6,944 nt of DNA from Brevundimonas sp. (GTDB lineage Bacteria; Pseudomonadota; Alphaproteobacteria; Caulobacterales; Caulobacteraceae). Positions 1-5,083 of the stretch are shown here, in pieces (positions within the stretch are counted from its first letter, which is position 1; every line of letters begins with the position of its first letter). The translations under genes were made by a program, and so were the position numbers. Under the pieces are notes generated by a model. The model searched no databases, was not told the DNA's origin, and was given only the letters and a program-made list of their open reading frames with translations. The DNA lies in assembly GCA_031119155.1 (NCBI GenBank), contig JAVHYH010000173.1:1-6944 (forward strand), in the 5' to 3' direction.

Positions 1-60
1 GATGGTCTCGTTGTGCCAGAGGGTGTCGTCGGCATCGAGGCCGACCGTGGTGATGTTCAT
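1..60 (-). CDS. HAD-family hydrolase, N-terminal fragment
   Basis: Only the first 20 codons lie in the window; the gene continues leftward past base 1. The minus strand starts at an ATG (complement of 58-60) and reads MNITTVGLDADDTLWHNE. The segment LDADDTLW is the classic HAD motif I (DxDxT), so Asp9 should be the phospho-accepting nucleophile and Asp11 the general acid/base. HAD enzymes are mostly cytoplasmic phosphatases or dehalogenases, and the substrate cannot be told from this fragment. A good Shine-Dalgarno, AGGGAG (complement of 66-71), sits 5 nt before the ATG, which supports the start. The gene is divergent from the EAL-like gene at 219. Confidence is high for a HAD N-terminus and low for anything more specific. 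Confidence 0.75.
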   Translation of the reverse strand, partial: MNITTVGLDADDTLWHNETI

Positions 61-218
61 GGCCGCTCCCTGAACCGAATTCGCGCGCACGTCGAGCGCA
101 TCGGCGTCCGGGCGTTAATGATCAATGCGATCGTGACCATGTTTGTCAGGGATATCTTCGCGAACCGGGCACAGGCTGGTTCCTCGGAACAGACCGGGGG
201 GCACGCAAGGAGCCGGTC
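61..218. other. Divergent intergenic region, HAD gene / EAL-like gene
   Basis: These 158 bp lie between two divergent starts and should hold promoters for both. They are locally richer in A+T (around 115-150) than the genes. Two small dyads are visible: TGAC-N7-GTCA at 134-148 and GTTCC-TC-GGAAC at 179-190. I could not assign either to a known regulator, and I see no convincing -35/-10 pair. A short open frame on the plus strand crosses this region, but it overlaps the HAD start and resembles nothing I know. Confidence 0.4.
207..212 (+). promoter_or_regulatory. Shine-Dalgarno AAGGAG for the EAL-like gene
   Basis: AAGGAG lies 6 nt before the ATG at 219 and 9 nt before a second in-frame ATG at 222. 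It fixes the start to this ATGATG pair but does not decide between the two codons. Confidence 0.6.
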
Positions 219-1058
219 ATGATGGGTAATCCGACGGGGCGGCGCGGGCCGCCCGACGGATCGGCGTGGGGCGACAGGCCGCTTCCGCCGGACGAGCAGA
301 CAGTGCCGCGGCCGGACAGTGTCCTGCCGCTGGAACGGCGGGCCTACGCCACGCCGTACGAGAGCCTGACCTTCCAGATGGTCACACGGGCCGGGCGCGA
401 ACTGACGGTCACCCTGGCCGCGCAACCGGTGTTCGATCTGGCGCGCTCAACGCCGGTCAGCCGTCGCATCCGGCGCACCGTCCGGCACTCGGGCGGCGAG
501 CGCGCCCTGACCGGACTGGGGCGCAAGGCTCTGGAGCCGGCGGACCTGCAGCGGATCGATCTGCAGGCCCTGCATCAGGGCCTCGATATGCTGAAGCTGG
601 GCGAGAACGAGAGCGGCGTCCTGCCGGCCTTCTGGCGCACGGTGGCGACCAATCGGGGACGGTTCTCGCTGCTGTGCACCGAGATGCAGCACGACCGGCC
701 GGGCGTTCTGCTGGTGGAGGTCATGGGCGGGCTGGAGCAGGCGTCGCCGGATGCGGTCGAGGCGGCGATCAGCCATTTCGAGACCCGGCGACAGGGGGCG
801 ATCCTGCACGTCTCGCCGGATATCGGCGCGGTGCGGCGGCTGGCGGCGGTCAAGCCGCGCTGCCTGTCGCTCGACTTCGCCGGGGTGACGCATGACAACG
901 CCCGCGACTGGGCGCAGGCGGCGCTGCTGATCGGTGCGGCGCGCGAGGCGAGCGAGCAGGTGATGCTGCTGAACCTGCGGCCGGATCGGGGCCTGGCCGC
1001 CCATCAGGCAGGCGCGACCCACGCCGTCTTCGCCGGGATGGACGTCCTCACCGTCTGA
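219..1058 (+). CDS. Degenerate EAL-domain-like protein, probably non-catalytic
   Basis: This is a 279-residue protein with no signal peptide or membrane segment, so it is probably cytoplasmic. Residues 1-45 are Pro/Arg-rich and look disordered. From about residue 62 the order of elements resembles an EAL (c-di-GMP phosphodiesterase) domain. 'LAAQPVFDL' (66-74) matches the usual 'yQPIvdl' strand, 'PGVLLVEVMGGLEQ' (161-174) the 'LvlEiTE' strand, 'GAILHVSPDIGA' (193-204) the 'laiDDFGtG' region, 'VKPRCLSLDFAG' (211-222) the 'lKiD' strand, and 'AHQAGATHAVFAG' (261-273) the C-terminal 'G.d..QGy' region. The EAL signature itself and the paired Asp of DDFG are absent, so cyclic-di-GMP hydrolysis is unlikely. 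A binding or scaffolding role would be the analogy with known degenerate EAL proteins. The gene is well supported; the domain call is by eye and moderately sure. It sits 43 bp upstream of the transporter gene on the same strand. Confidence 0.8.
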   Translation: MMGNPTGRRGPPDGSAWGDRPLPPDEQTVPRPDSVLPLERRAYATPYESLTFQMVTRAGRELTVTLAAQPVFDLARSTPVSRRIRRTVRHSGGERALTGLGRKALEPADLQRIDLQALHQGLDMLKLGENESGVLPAFWRTVATNRGRFSLLCTEMQHDRPGVLLVEVMGGLEQASPDAVEAAISHFETRRQGAILHVSPDIGAVRRLAAVKPRCLSLDFAGVTHDNARDWAQAALLIGAAREASEQVMLLNLRPDRGLAAHQAGATHAVFAGMDVLTV

Positions 1059-1101
1059 GGCCACGGTTGACGGAAGGGGGCGTGCGGGGGCACCTGCGCC
1101 C

Positions 1102-2439
1102 ATGAGCCAGACCGAACACTCCATTCCGCTGCCCGAAGACCCCCTGGCCGACCGGCACAAGCTGGGCTGGGGGCTGGCCGCGCTGGTCGTGGCCGGGAAC
1201 ATGATCGGCTCGGGCCTGTACCTGCTGCCGGTCAGCCTGGCCTCGACGGGCAGTTCCAGCCTGATCGGCTGGCTGGTGGCGGCGGTGGGCGCCTGCACCC
1301 TGGCGCTGGTGTTCGGCGCACTGGGCCGGGTGGCGCCCAAGGCGGACGGCCTGTCCGGCTTCGCGGAAAAGGGGCTGGGCCGGTTCGCCGGCTTTCAGGT
1401 CTCGCTGGCCTTCTGGATGGCCTGTCTGGTCGGCAATGTGGCCGTGGCCGTGGCGGCGACTGGCTATCTGGGCTTCTTCTGGCCGGCGTTAAAGGATCCG
1501 GTGGCGGCGACCCTGTGCAATCTCGGCCTGATCTGGGTGGCCACCATCGCCTATATCATCGGTGCGCGGACCGCCTCCTGGCTGGCGGCGGCGGCGCTGG
1601 TCATCGGCCTGATCCCCATCGTGATCGCGGTGGCGGCGGGCGTGAGCGCCTTCGAGCCGCAGGTCTTCGCCGCCTCCTGGAGCCCGTCGGGCGAGCCCCT
1701 GCTGAAGACCGTCCCGGCTTCGCTGGCCATCATCTTCTGGGCCTATCTGGGCGTCGAAAGCGCCGCGGCCCTGTCGCACCGCGTGCGGCATCCGGCGACG
1801 GATGTGCGCCGCGCCTCGGTGGCGGGCGCCCTGCTGGCGACCGTGGTCTATGTGGCGGCGACCGTGGCGGTGTTCGGGGTGATCCCGGTCGCCCAGCTGG
1901 CCCATTCGACCAGCCCCTATGCCGATCTGGCCGCGCGGGTGTTCGGCGGCTCCATCGCCGGCGTCGTCGCCGTCTGCGCCATCATCAAGACCCTCGGCAC
2001 CATCGGCGGCTGGACCATGATGGGCGGCGAGACCGCCCGCGCCGCCGCGCAGCAGGGGTATCTGCCGTCCGGCTTCGGCTCGGCCACCAAGACGCCGGTG
2101 GTGACGCCCCTGCTGGGCGCGGCCTTCATGAGCGTGATCGCCGTCCTGTCGGGGCAGCCGACGCTGGGCGGGCAGTTCGGCATTCTGGTGGGCGTGACCT
2201 CGGTGCTGACGCTCAGCATCTATGCGGTCTGTTCGCTGTCCCTGTTCCGGCTGGCGAAGACGCCCGGCGCGCGGATCATCGCGGTGCTGGGCCTGCTGTT
2301 CGCGGTCGCCGCCGTGGCCGCCGCGGCCCCCGGATACATCCTGCCGACGCTCGGTTTCGTGGTCCTGATGACCGTCGCCTGGCTGGTATTCCTGAGAAAG
2401 TCGGGATCACGCGTTGACCGTGAGGGTCAGGGGGCCTAA
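1102..2439 (+). CDS. APC-superfamily amino-acid antiporter, AdiC (arginine/agmatine)-like
   Basis: This is an inner-membrane transporter of 445 residues with about 12 hydrophobic segments, the same length as E. coli AdiC. It matches AdiC closely from memory. The unwound TM1 substrate motif is 'AGNMIGSG' (31-38; AdiC 'SGNIMGSG'). 'FWAYLGVES' (212-220) carries Trp213 and Glu219, corresponding to AdiC Trp202 and Glu208. 'LGTIGGWTMMGGETARAAAQ' (298-317) carries Trp304, corresponding to the AdiC gating Trp293. 'PSGFG...TPV' (322-333) also fits. AdiC exchanges external arginine for internal agmatine in acid resistance. Here the substrate is not proven: related family members carry other amino acids or polyamines, and no decarboxylase gene is visible nearby. 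The N-terminal 20 residues are polar and cytoplasmic. The start has no strong Shine-Dalgarno at normal spacing; G-rich stretches at 1072-1080 and 1086-1090 are the only candidates. Confidence 0.88.
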   Translation: MSQTEHSIPLPEDPLADRHKLGWGLAALVVAGNMIGSGLYLLPVSLASTGSSSLIGWLVAAVGACTLALVFGALGRVAPKADGLSGFAEKGLGRFAGFQVSLAFWMACLVGNVAVAVAATGYLGFFWPALKDPVAATLCNLGLIWVATIAYIIGARTASWLAAAALVIGLIPIVIAVAAGVSAFEPQVFAASWSPSGEPLLKTVPASLAIIFWAYLGVESAAALSHRVRHPATDVRRASVAGALLATVVYVAATVAVFGVIPVAQLAHSTSPYADLAARVFGGSIAGVVAVCAIIKTLGTIGGWTMMGGETARAAAQQGYLPSGFGSATKTPVVTPLLGAAFMSVIAVLSGQPTLGGQFGILVGVTSVLTLSIYAVCSLSLFRLAKTPGARIIAVLGLLFAVAAVAAAAPGYILPTLGFVVLMTVAWLVFLRKSGSRVDREGQGA

Positions 2440-2442
2440 CCA
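2414..2442 (+). promoter_or_regulatory. Possible carA promoter over the end of the transporter gene
   Basis: TTGACCG (2414-2420) resembles the Caulobacter housekeeping -35 (TTGACGS). It is followed after 14 nt by CCTAACCA, a weak match to the -10 (GCTANAWC). Transcription would start near 2448 and give a short carA leader. The -35 overlaps a TGACC-N5-GGTCA dyad (2415-2429). The -10 match is poor, so this is tentative. Confidence 0.25.
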
Positions 2443-2473
2443 CCGCGCCGTTTGTTCGCCGGATTACGGCCTT

Positions 2474-2479
2474 ACGGAG
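2474..2479 (+). promoter_or_regulatory. carA: Shine-Dalgarno ACGGAG for carA
   Basis: ACGGAG lies 6 nt before the ATG at 2486. This supports that ATG over the in-frame TTG at 2414, which would overlap the transporter gene and add 24 residues that do not resemble CarA. Confidence 0.5.
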
Positions 2480-2485
2480 CGCGCC

Positions 2486-3643
2486 ATGACCCAGACCCTT
2501 CTTCCCGGCGTCACAGGCGTTCTGGCGCTGGCGGACGGCACGATCTTCCAGGGAATCGGCTGCGGCGCGACGGGCACGGCGCTGGGCGAGGTGGTCTTCA
2601 ACACCGCCATGACCGGCTATCAGGAAATCCTGACCGACCCCTCCTACATGAGCCAGATCCTGGCCTTCACCTTCCCGCACGTCGGCAATGTCGGCGTGAA
2701 CGTGGAAGACATCGAACAGATCGGCGGCGGATCCGAGACTTCGGCCAAGGGCGCGATCTTCCGCGACGTGCCGACCGACCCGGCCAACTATCGCGCCGAA
2801 AGCGACTTTGACGGCTGGATGAAGCGTCGCGGCGTCGTCGGTCTGGCCGGCATCGACACCCGCGCCCTGACCGCCCGCATCCGGGACACCGGCGCGCCGC
2901 ACGCGGTCATCGCCCACGATCCGAACGGAAACTTCGACCTCGACGCCCTCGTGGCCGAGGCCAAGGCCTGGACCGGTCTGGTCGGCCTGGACCTCGCCAA
3001 GCCCGCCTCGACCCTGCAGGCGTTCGAATGGGACGAAGGGCTGTGGGACTGGCCGGAAGGCCACCCGCGCGTCGACGCCGCCGACAAGTCGGTGGTGGTC
3101 ATCGACTACGGCGTGAAGCGCAACATCCTGCGGGCGCTGGCCTCGACCGGCGCGAAGATCACCGTGGTTCCGGCGACCACGACCGCCGAAGAGGTGCTGG
3201 CCCGCAATCCGGACGGCGTCGTGCTGTCGAACGGTCCGGGCGATCCGGCCGCCACCGGCGAGTATGCGGTGCCGGAGATCAAGAAGCTGGTCGAAAGCGG
3301 CAAGCCGGTCTTCGGCATCTGTCTGGGCCACCAGATGCTGGCGCTGGCGCTGGGCGCCAAGACCGTGAAGATGGATCAGGGCCACCACGGCGCGAACCAT
3401 CCGGTGAAGGATCTGACGACCGGCAAGGTCGAGATCGTGTCGATGAACCACGGCTTCACCGTCGATCGCGACAGCCTGCCGGACGCGGTGGAAGAGACCC
3501 ACGTCAGCCTGTTCGACGGCACCAACTGCGGCATTGCCCTGAAGGGCAAGCCGGTGTTCAGCGTCCAGCACCACCCGGAAGCCTCTCCGGGACCGACGGA
3601 CAGCCTCTACCTGTTCCAGCGCTTCGCGGACTCGATGAAGTAG
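2486..3643 (+). CDS. carA: Carbamoyl-phosphate synthase small (glutaminase) subunit
   Basis: CarA hydrolyses glutamine and passes ammonia to CarB, which makes carbamoyl phosphate for arginine and pyrimidine synthesis in the cytoplasm. From the ATG at 2486 the protein has 385 residues (E. coli CarA is 382). The N-terminal CarA-specific domain (about 7-155) contains 'EVVFNTAMTGYQEILTDPSY' (35-54) and 'GVVGLAGIDTRALTARIR' (116-133). The class I glutamine amidotransferase domain (about 202-385) contains 'VVIDYGVKRNILR' (204-216) and 'LSNGPGDP' (247-254). The catalytic triad is intact: Cys279 in 'GICLGHQ', with His363 and Glu365 in 'HHPEASPGP'. The gene starts 46 bp after the transporter stop and may be partly co-transcribed with it. 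carB does not follow, since a convergent gene begins 38 bp downstream; carB must be elsewhere. Identification is secure. Confidence 0.97.
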   Translation: MTQTLLPGVTGVLALADGTIFQGIGCGATGTALGEVVFNTAMTGYQEILTDPSYMSQILAFTFPHVGNVGVNVEDIEQIGGGSETSAKGAIFRDVPTDPANYRAESDFDGWMKRRGVVGLAGIDTRALTARIRDTGAPHAVIAHDPNGNFDLDALVAEAKAWTGLVGLDLAKPASTLQAFEWDEGLWDWPEGHPRVDAADKSVVVIDYGVKRNILRALASTGAKITVVPATTTAEEVLARNPDGVVLSNGPGDPAATGEYAVPEIKKLVESGKPVFGICLGHQMLALALGAKTVKMDQGHHGANHPVKDLTTGKVEIVSMNHGFTVDRDSLPDAVEETHVSLFDGTNCGIALKGKPVFSVQHHPEASPGPTDSLYLFQRFADSMK

Positions 3644-3654
3644 GCCGGGTTTCT

Positions 3655-3675
3655 CCCTCCCCATGAAGGGGAGGG
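3655..3675. terminator. Hairpin in the carA / SIMPL convergent gap, likely bidirectional terminator
   Basis: CCCTCCCC - ATGAA - GGGGAGGG is a perfect 8-bp, all-but-one G:C stem with a 5-nt loop. It fills most of the 38-bp gap between two convergent stop codons. There is no T-run on either strand, so it is not a canonical intrinsic terminator. Its position suits a bidirectional transcription end or mRNA 3'-stabilising hairpin. The same CCCTCCCC/GGGGAGGG palindrome recurs, from memory, in intergenic regions of related alphaproteobacteria, so it could also be a copy of a dispersed repeat. Confidence 0.55.
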
Positions 3676-3681
3676 CGAATC

Positions 3682-4506
3682 CTATTCCAGACCGAACCGC
3701 ACGGCGACGCTGACCAGAGCGTTCTCGCCGTCGTGCGAGCGCATCAGCACCGAGACATAGCGGACCTGACCCAGCGGGCGGCCCGAGGCCGAGGCGATGG
3801 CGTCCGCCTGCGCCCGGGCGCGGGCGACGGCGTCTGCGGTGGCGGCGTTCCAGACGGCCTCGCCGGGATCGCGAGCCGTATCGAGGCCCAGCAGCGACAG
3901 GAAGGGCTGCATGGCGCCCAGGTTCATGCCGTTCAGGCTGTCGTCCAGATCGGTTACTCCGGCGTTGACCAGCGCGTCGATGAAGCCGGGCAGGCGGGCT
4001 TCATTGGGGCGGTCGATCTTCACCTGCACCGAGGCGGTGACGGTGCGGGCGGGGGCGGCGTCCGCGCCGGTGTCCGCGGCCTCCACGGCGGCTTCGACAG
4101 CATAGGCGGCGGCGTCGGCGGCGGCGCTTTCGCTCATGCCGGACCAGTCCATGGCCGCGAACTCATCGGCCTCGGAGATGCTGTAGGACGTGGCGCCGAC
4201 CTCGACGGCGACGTCGAAATTGTTGGCGGCGGCGCGGACGCGCTCCAGCTGGGCGTTGCGGTCGGCCACGGCGGCGGCTGCGGTCGCGCCCTCGCCCTTG
4301 ATGTTCAGGGTCAGCGGCAGGCCGTTGTTGTGCGGCAGGGGCGCCTTGCCCTGGGCGGTGACGAAGACGCCGGGCCCGCCGGTCATCGATTCCGCCATGC
4401 TCTGGCCGAACTGATCGACGGCGGCGGCGACCGGGCCGGCGATGTCCTGCGCGGCGGCGGGCGTGGCGAACAGGACGGCGGCGATGGCCGTAGCGGCGAG
4501 TTTCAT
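3682..4506 (-). CDS. Secreted SIMPL-domain (DUF541) protein
   Basis: This is a 274-residue exported protein. Residues 1-19 form a typical signal peptide (Lys2, a hydrophobic Ala-rich core, cleavage likely after 'TPAAA' before Gln20), so it is probably periplasmic. The SIMPL pattern begins near residue 47 with 'VFVTAQGKAPLP' and continues through the helix 'AVADRNAQLERVRAAANNF' (79-97). The strand 'ARTVTASVQVKI' (153-164) follows. The C-terminal signature is 'ADAVARARAQADAIASASG' (224-242) followed by 'RPLGQVRYVSV' (243-253). An Ala-rich stretch at 128-151 is probably a flexible insert. Family members include YggE and Brucella BP26; the biochemical role is not established. The Shine-Dalgarno GAGGGG (complement of 4518-4523) is 11 nt before the ATG. 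The gene is the downstream member of a likely two-gene unit with the small ORF at 4600-4866. An open glycine-rich frame on the opposite strand is a shadow. Confidence 0.8.
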   Translation of the reverse strand: MKLAATAIAAVLFATPAAAQDIAGPVAAAVDQFGQSMAESMTGGPGVFVTAQGKAPLPHNNGLPLTLNIKGEGATAAAAVADRNAQLERVRAAANNFDVAVEVGATSYSISEADEFAAMDWSGMSESAAADAAAYAVEAAVEAADTGADAAPARTVTASVQVKIDRPNEARLPGFIDALVNAGVTDLDDSLNGMNLGAMQPFLSLLGLDTARDPGEAVWNAATADAVARARAQADAIASASGRPLGQVRYVSVLMRSHDGENALVSVAVRFGLE

Positions 4507-4599
4507 GGCTGGTTTTCCCCCTCAGCGATACGCGGGAGAGAACACCGGTCCGGTCGCGGCGCCTAGTCCTTTGATGGGGGCAGGCCGTCGCAGCGAGCG

Positions 4600-4866
4600 T
4601 CAGGGCAGGGCGGCGAACCCGATGTCGTCCCGCAGGGCGCAGGCCTTGCGGACCGCCACGGGGGCGGCGTGCAGCCAGTAGTCGGCGTCGTCGGGCCGGT
4701 TGCTGCGCCGTCGTTCCAGTCCGCGCATCCGCCGGAGGGCGGCGTTCTCGAGCAGCCGGGCGTGCAGAGCGCGGGGCGAAACGAACGGGACAGCGGGGGA
4801 ACCGGGGACGGCGACGGCGTCGGGGCCTTGAGGCTCCACCGCCGGACGGGCGATGGCGATGAACAT
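4600..4866 (-). CDS. Small hypothetical protein, 88 residues
   Basis: I do not recognise this gene. The frame shows strong G/C preference at third codon positions from the ATG at 4864-4866 to the TGA at 4600, as real genes here do. The reading frame stays open upstream to an ATG at 4957-4959, but that 31-codon extension uses AGA, AGG, CCA and GCA and would start inside a DnaA-like box, so the shorter start is preferred. The product begins MFIAIARP. It has a Pro/Val-rich part (8-30) and a basic helix-like part, 'ALHARLLENAALRRMRGLERR' compressed here to its ends at 33-53. It ends in 'YWLHAAPVAVRKACALRD' (63-80). No signal peptide or membrane segment is visible. The Shine-Dalgarno is weak (GAAAG, 7 nt upstream, or AGGA, 14 nt). 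It lies 93 bp upstream of the SIMPL gene on the same strand and is divergent from dnaG. Confidence 0.55.
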   Translation of the reverse strand: MFIAIARPAVEPQGPDAVAVPGSPAVPFVSPRALHARLLENAALRRMRGLERRRSNRPDDADYWLHAAPVAVRKACALRDDIGFAALP

Positions 4867-4945
4867 GGGAAGGCTTTCAATCCTGAACGTCGTCACAGCG
4901 TCCGCTGCGAGGCCGTCGAAGACCGTCCTGTTTCTGGGACAGTTG

Positions 4946-4974
4946 CGTGGATAATCCACAAGACCTGTGGATAG
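4946..4974. promoter_or_regulatory. Cluster of three DnaA-like boxes
   Basis: Against the consensus TTATCCACA (reverse TGTGGATAA) there are three 8/9 matches. They are CGTGGATAA at 4946-4954, TAATCCACA at 4952-4960 (opposite orientation, sharing three bases with the first) and TGTGGATAG at 4966-4974. The first and third have the same orientation and are offset by 20 bp, close to two helical turns. The cluster is 110-138 bp upstream of the dnaG start. It could be a DnaA regulatory site or titration site. Confidence 0.5.
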
Positions 4975-4993
4975 TTCCTCGAAATTATGATTT

Positions 4994-4998
4994 GAATC
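4994..4998. promoter_or_regulatory. CcrM methylation site GAATC
   Basis: GANTC is the target of the cell-cycle methyltransferase CcrM in alphaproteobacteria. This copy lies in the dnaG upstream region, 20 bp beyond the last DnaA-like box. Promoter GANTC sites can respond to GcrA in Caulobacter. The motif is certain; function is inferred. Confidence 0.4.
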
Positions 4999-5029
4999 AG
5001 ACGCTTAAGGTCGCCGTTTCGCCTTCTTG

Positions 5030-5045
5030 GTTAATGAAAGGTAAA
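5030..5045 (-). promoter_or_regulatory. CtrA-like box with one mismatch
   Basis: The plus strand reads GTTAA-N7-TAAA, which on the minus strand is TTTA-N7-TTAAC. The CtrA consensus is TTAA-N7-TTAAC, so one base differs (8 of 9). It lies about 40 bp upstream of the dnaG GTG, where bound CtrA could affect transcription. It sits in an A+T-rich stretch, so chance is possible. Confidence 0.35.
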
Positions 5046-5060
5046 TCGCGGCCATTGGCT

Positions 5061-5065
5061 GAGTC
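5061..5065. promoter_or_regulatory. CcrM methylation site GAGTC
   Basis: This is a second GANTC site, 18 bp before the dnaG start and 67 bp from the first. It overlaps the in-frame TGA (5060-5062) that bounds the dnaG frame. Confidence 0.4.
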
Positions 5066-5073
5066 GCGCGCTA

Positions 5074-5078
5074 TAAGG
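5074..5078 (+). promoter_or_regulatory. dnaG: Shine-Dalgarno TAAGG for dnaG
   Basis: TAAGG ends 5 nt before the GTG at 5084. An in-frame TGA at 5060-5062 leaves no other ATG, GTG or TTG upstream, so this GTG is the first possible start. Confidence 0.65.
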
Positions 5079-5083
5079 CGACG

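Larger units (their letters stand above)
4867..5083. other. Divergent intergenic region upstream of dnaG
   Basis: These 217 bp lie between the small ORF start and the dnaG GTG. They include the most A+T-rich stretch of the window (about 4980-5050). They hold three DnaA-like boxes, two GANTC sites and one CtrA-like box, listed separately. I could not place a convincing -35/-10 pair for dnaG or for the small gene. Confidence 0.6.

Noticed and set aside
179..190. GTTCC-TC-GGAAC dyad considered as a LexA-type site
   Set aside because: Alphaproteobacterial LexA sites are direct GTTC-N7-GTTC repeats; the spacing and orientation here do not fit.
13..222. 69-codon open frame on the plus strand at the left edge
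   Set aside because: It overlaps the HAD start and the divergent promoter region and has no family resemblance.
545..567. CCTGCAG-N9-CTGCAGG inverted repeat
   Set aside because: It lies inside the EAL-like gene and is explained by the repeated codons for Asp-Leu-Gln (DLQ-RI-DLQ).
447..1340. 297-codon open frame on the minus strand
   Set aside because: It spans two plus-strand genes and the gap between them, with no recognisable domain; the plus-strand genes have better start signals and protein character.
2414..2485. TTG start giving a 24-residue N-terminal extension of CarA
   Set aside because: It overlaps the transporter stop, lacks CarA similarity, and the ATG at 2486 has its own Shine-Dalgarno and gives the usual length.
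2276..3664. 462-codon open frame on the minus strand opposite carA
   Set aside because: It is antisense to an intact CarA and to the end of the transporter gene; composition is typical of a shadow frame.
3733..4566. 277-codon glycine-rich open frame on the plus strand
   Set aside because: It is the complement of the SIMPL gene, whose signal peptide, Shine-Dalgarno and domain pattern favour the minus strand.
4946..5083. Chromosome replication origin
   Set aside because: DnaA boxes and an A+T-rich stretch are present, but only three imperfect boxes, and the genes usually beside alphaproteobacterial origins (hemE, for example) are absent. A promoter role is simpler.
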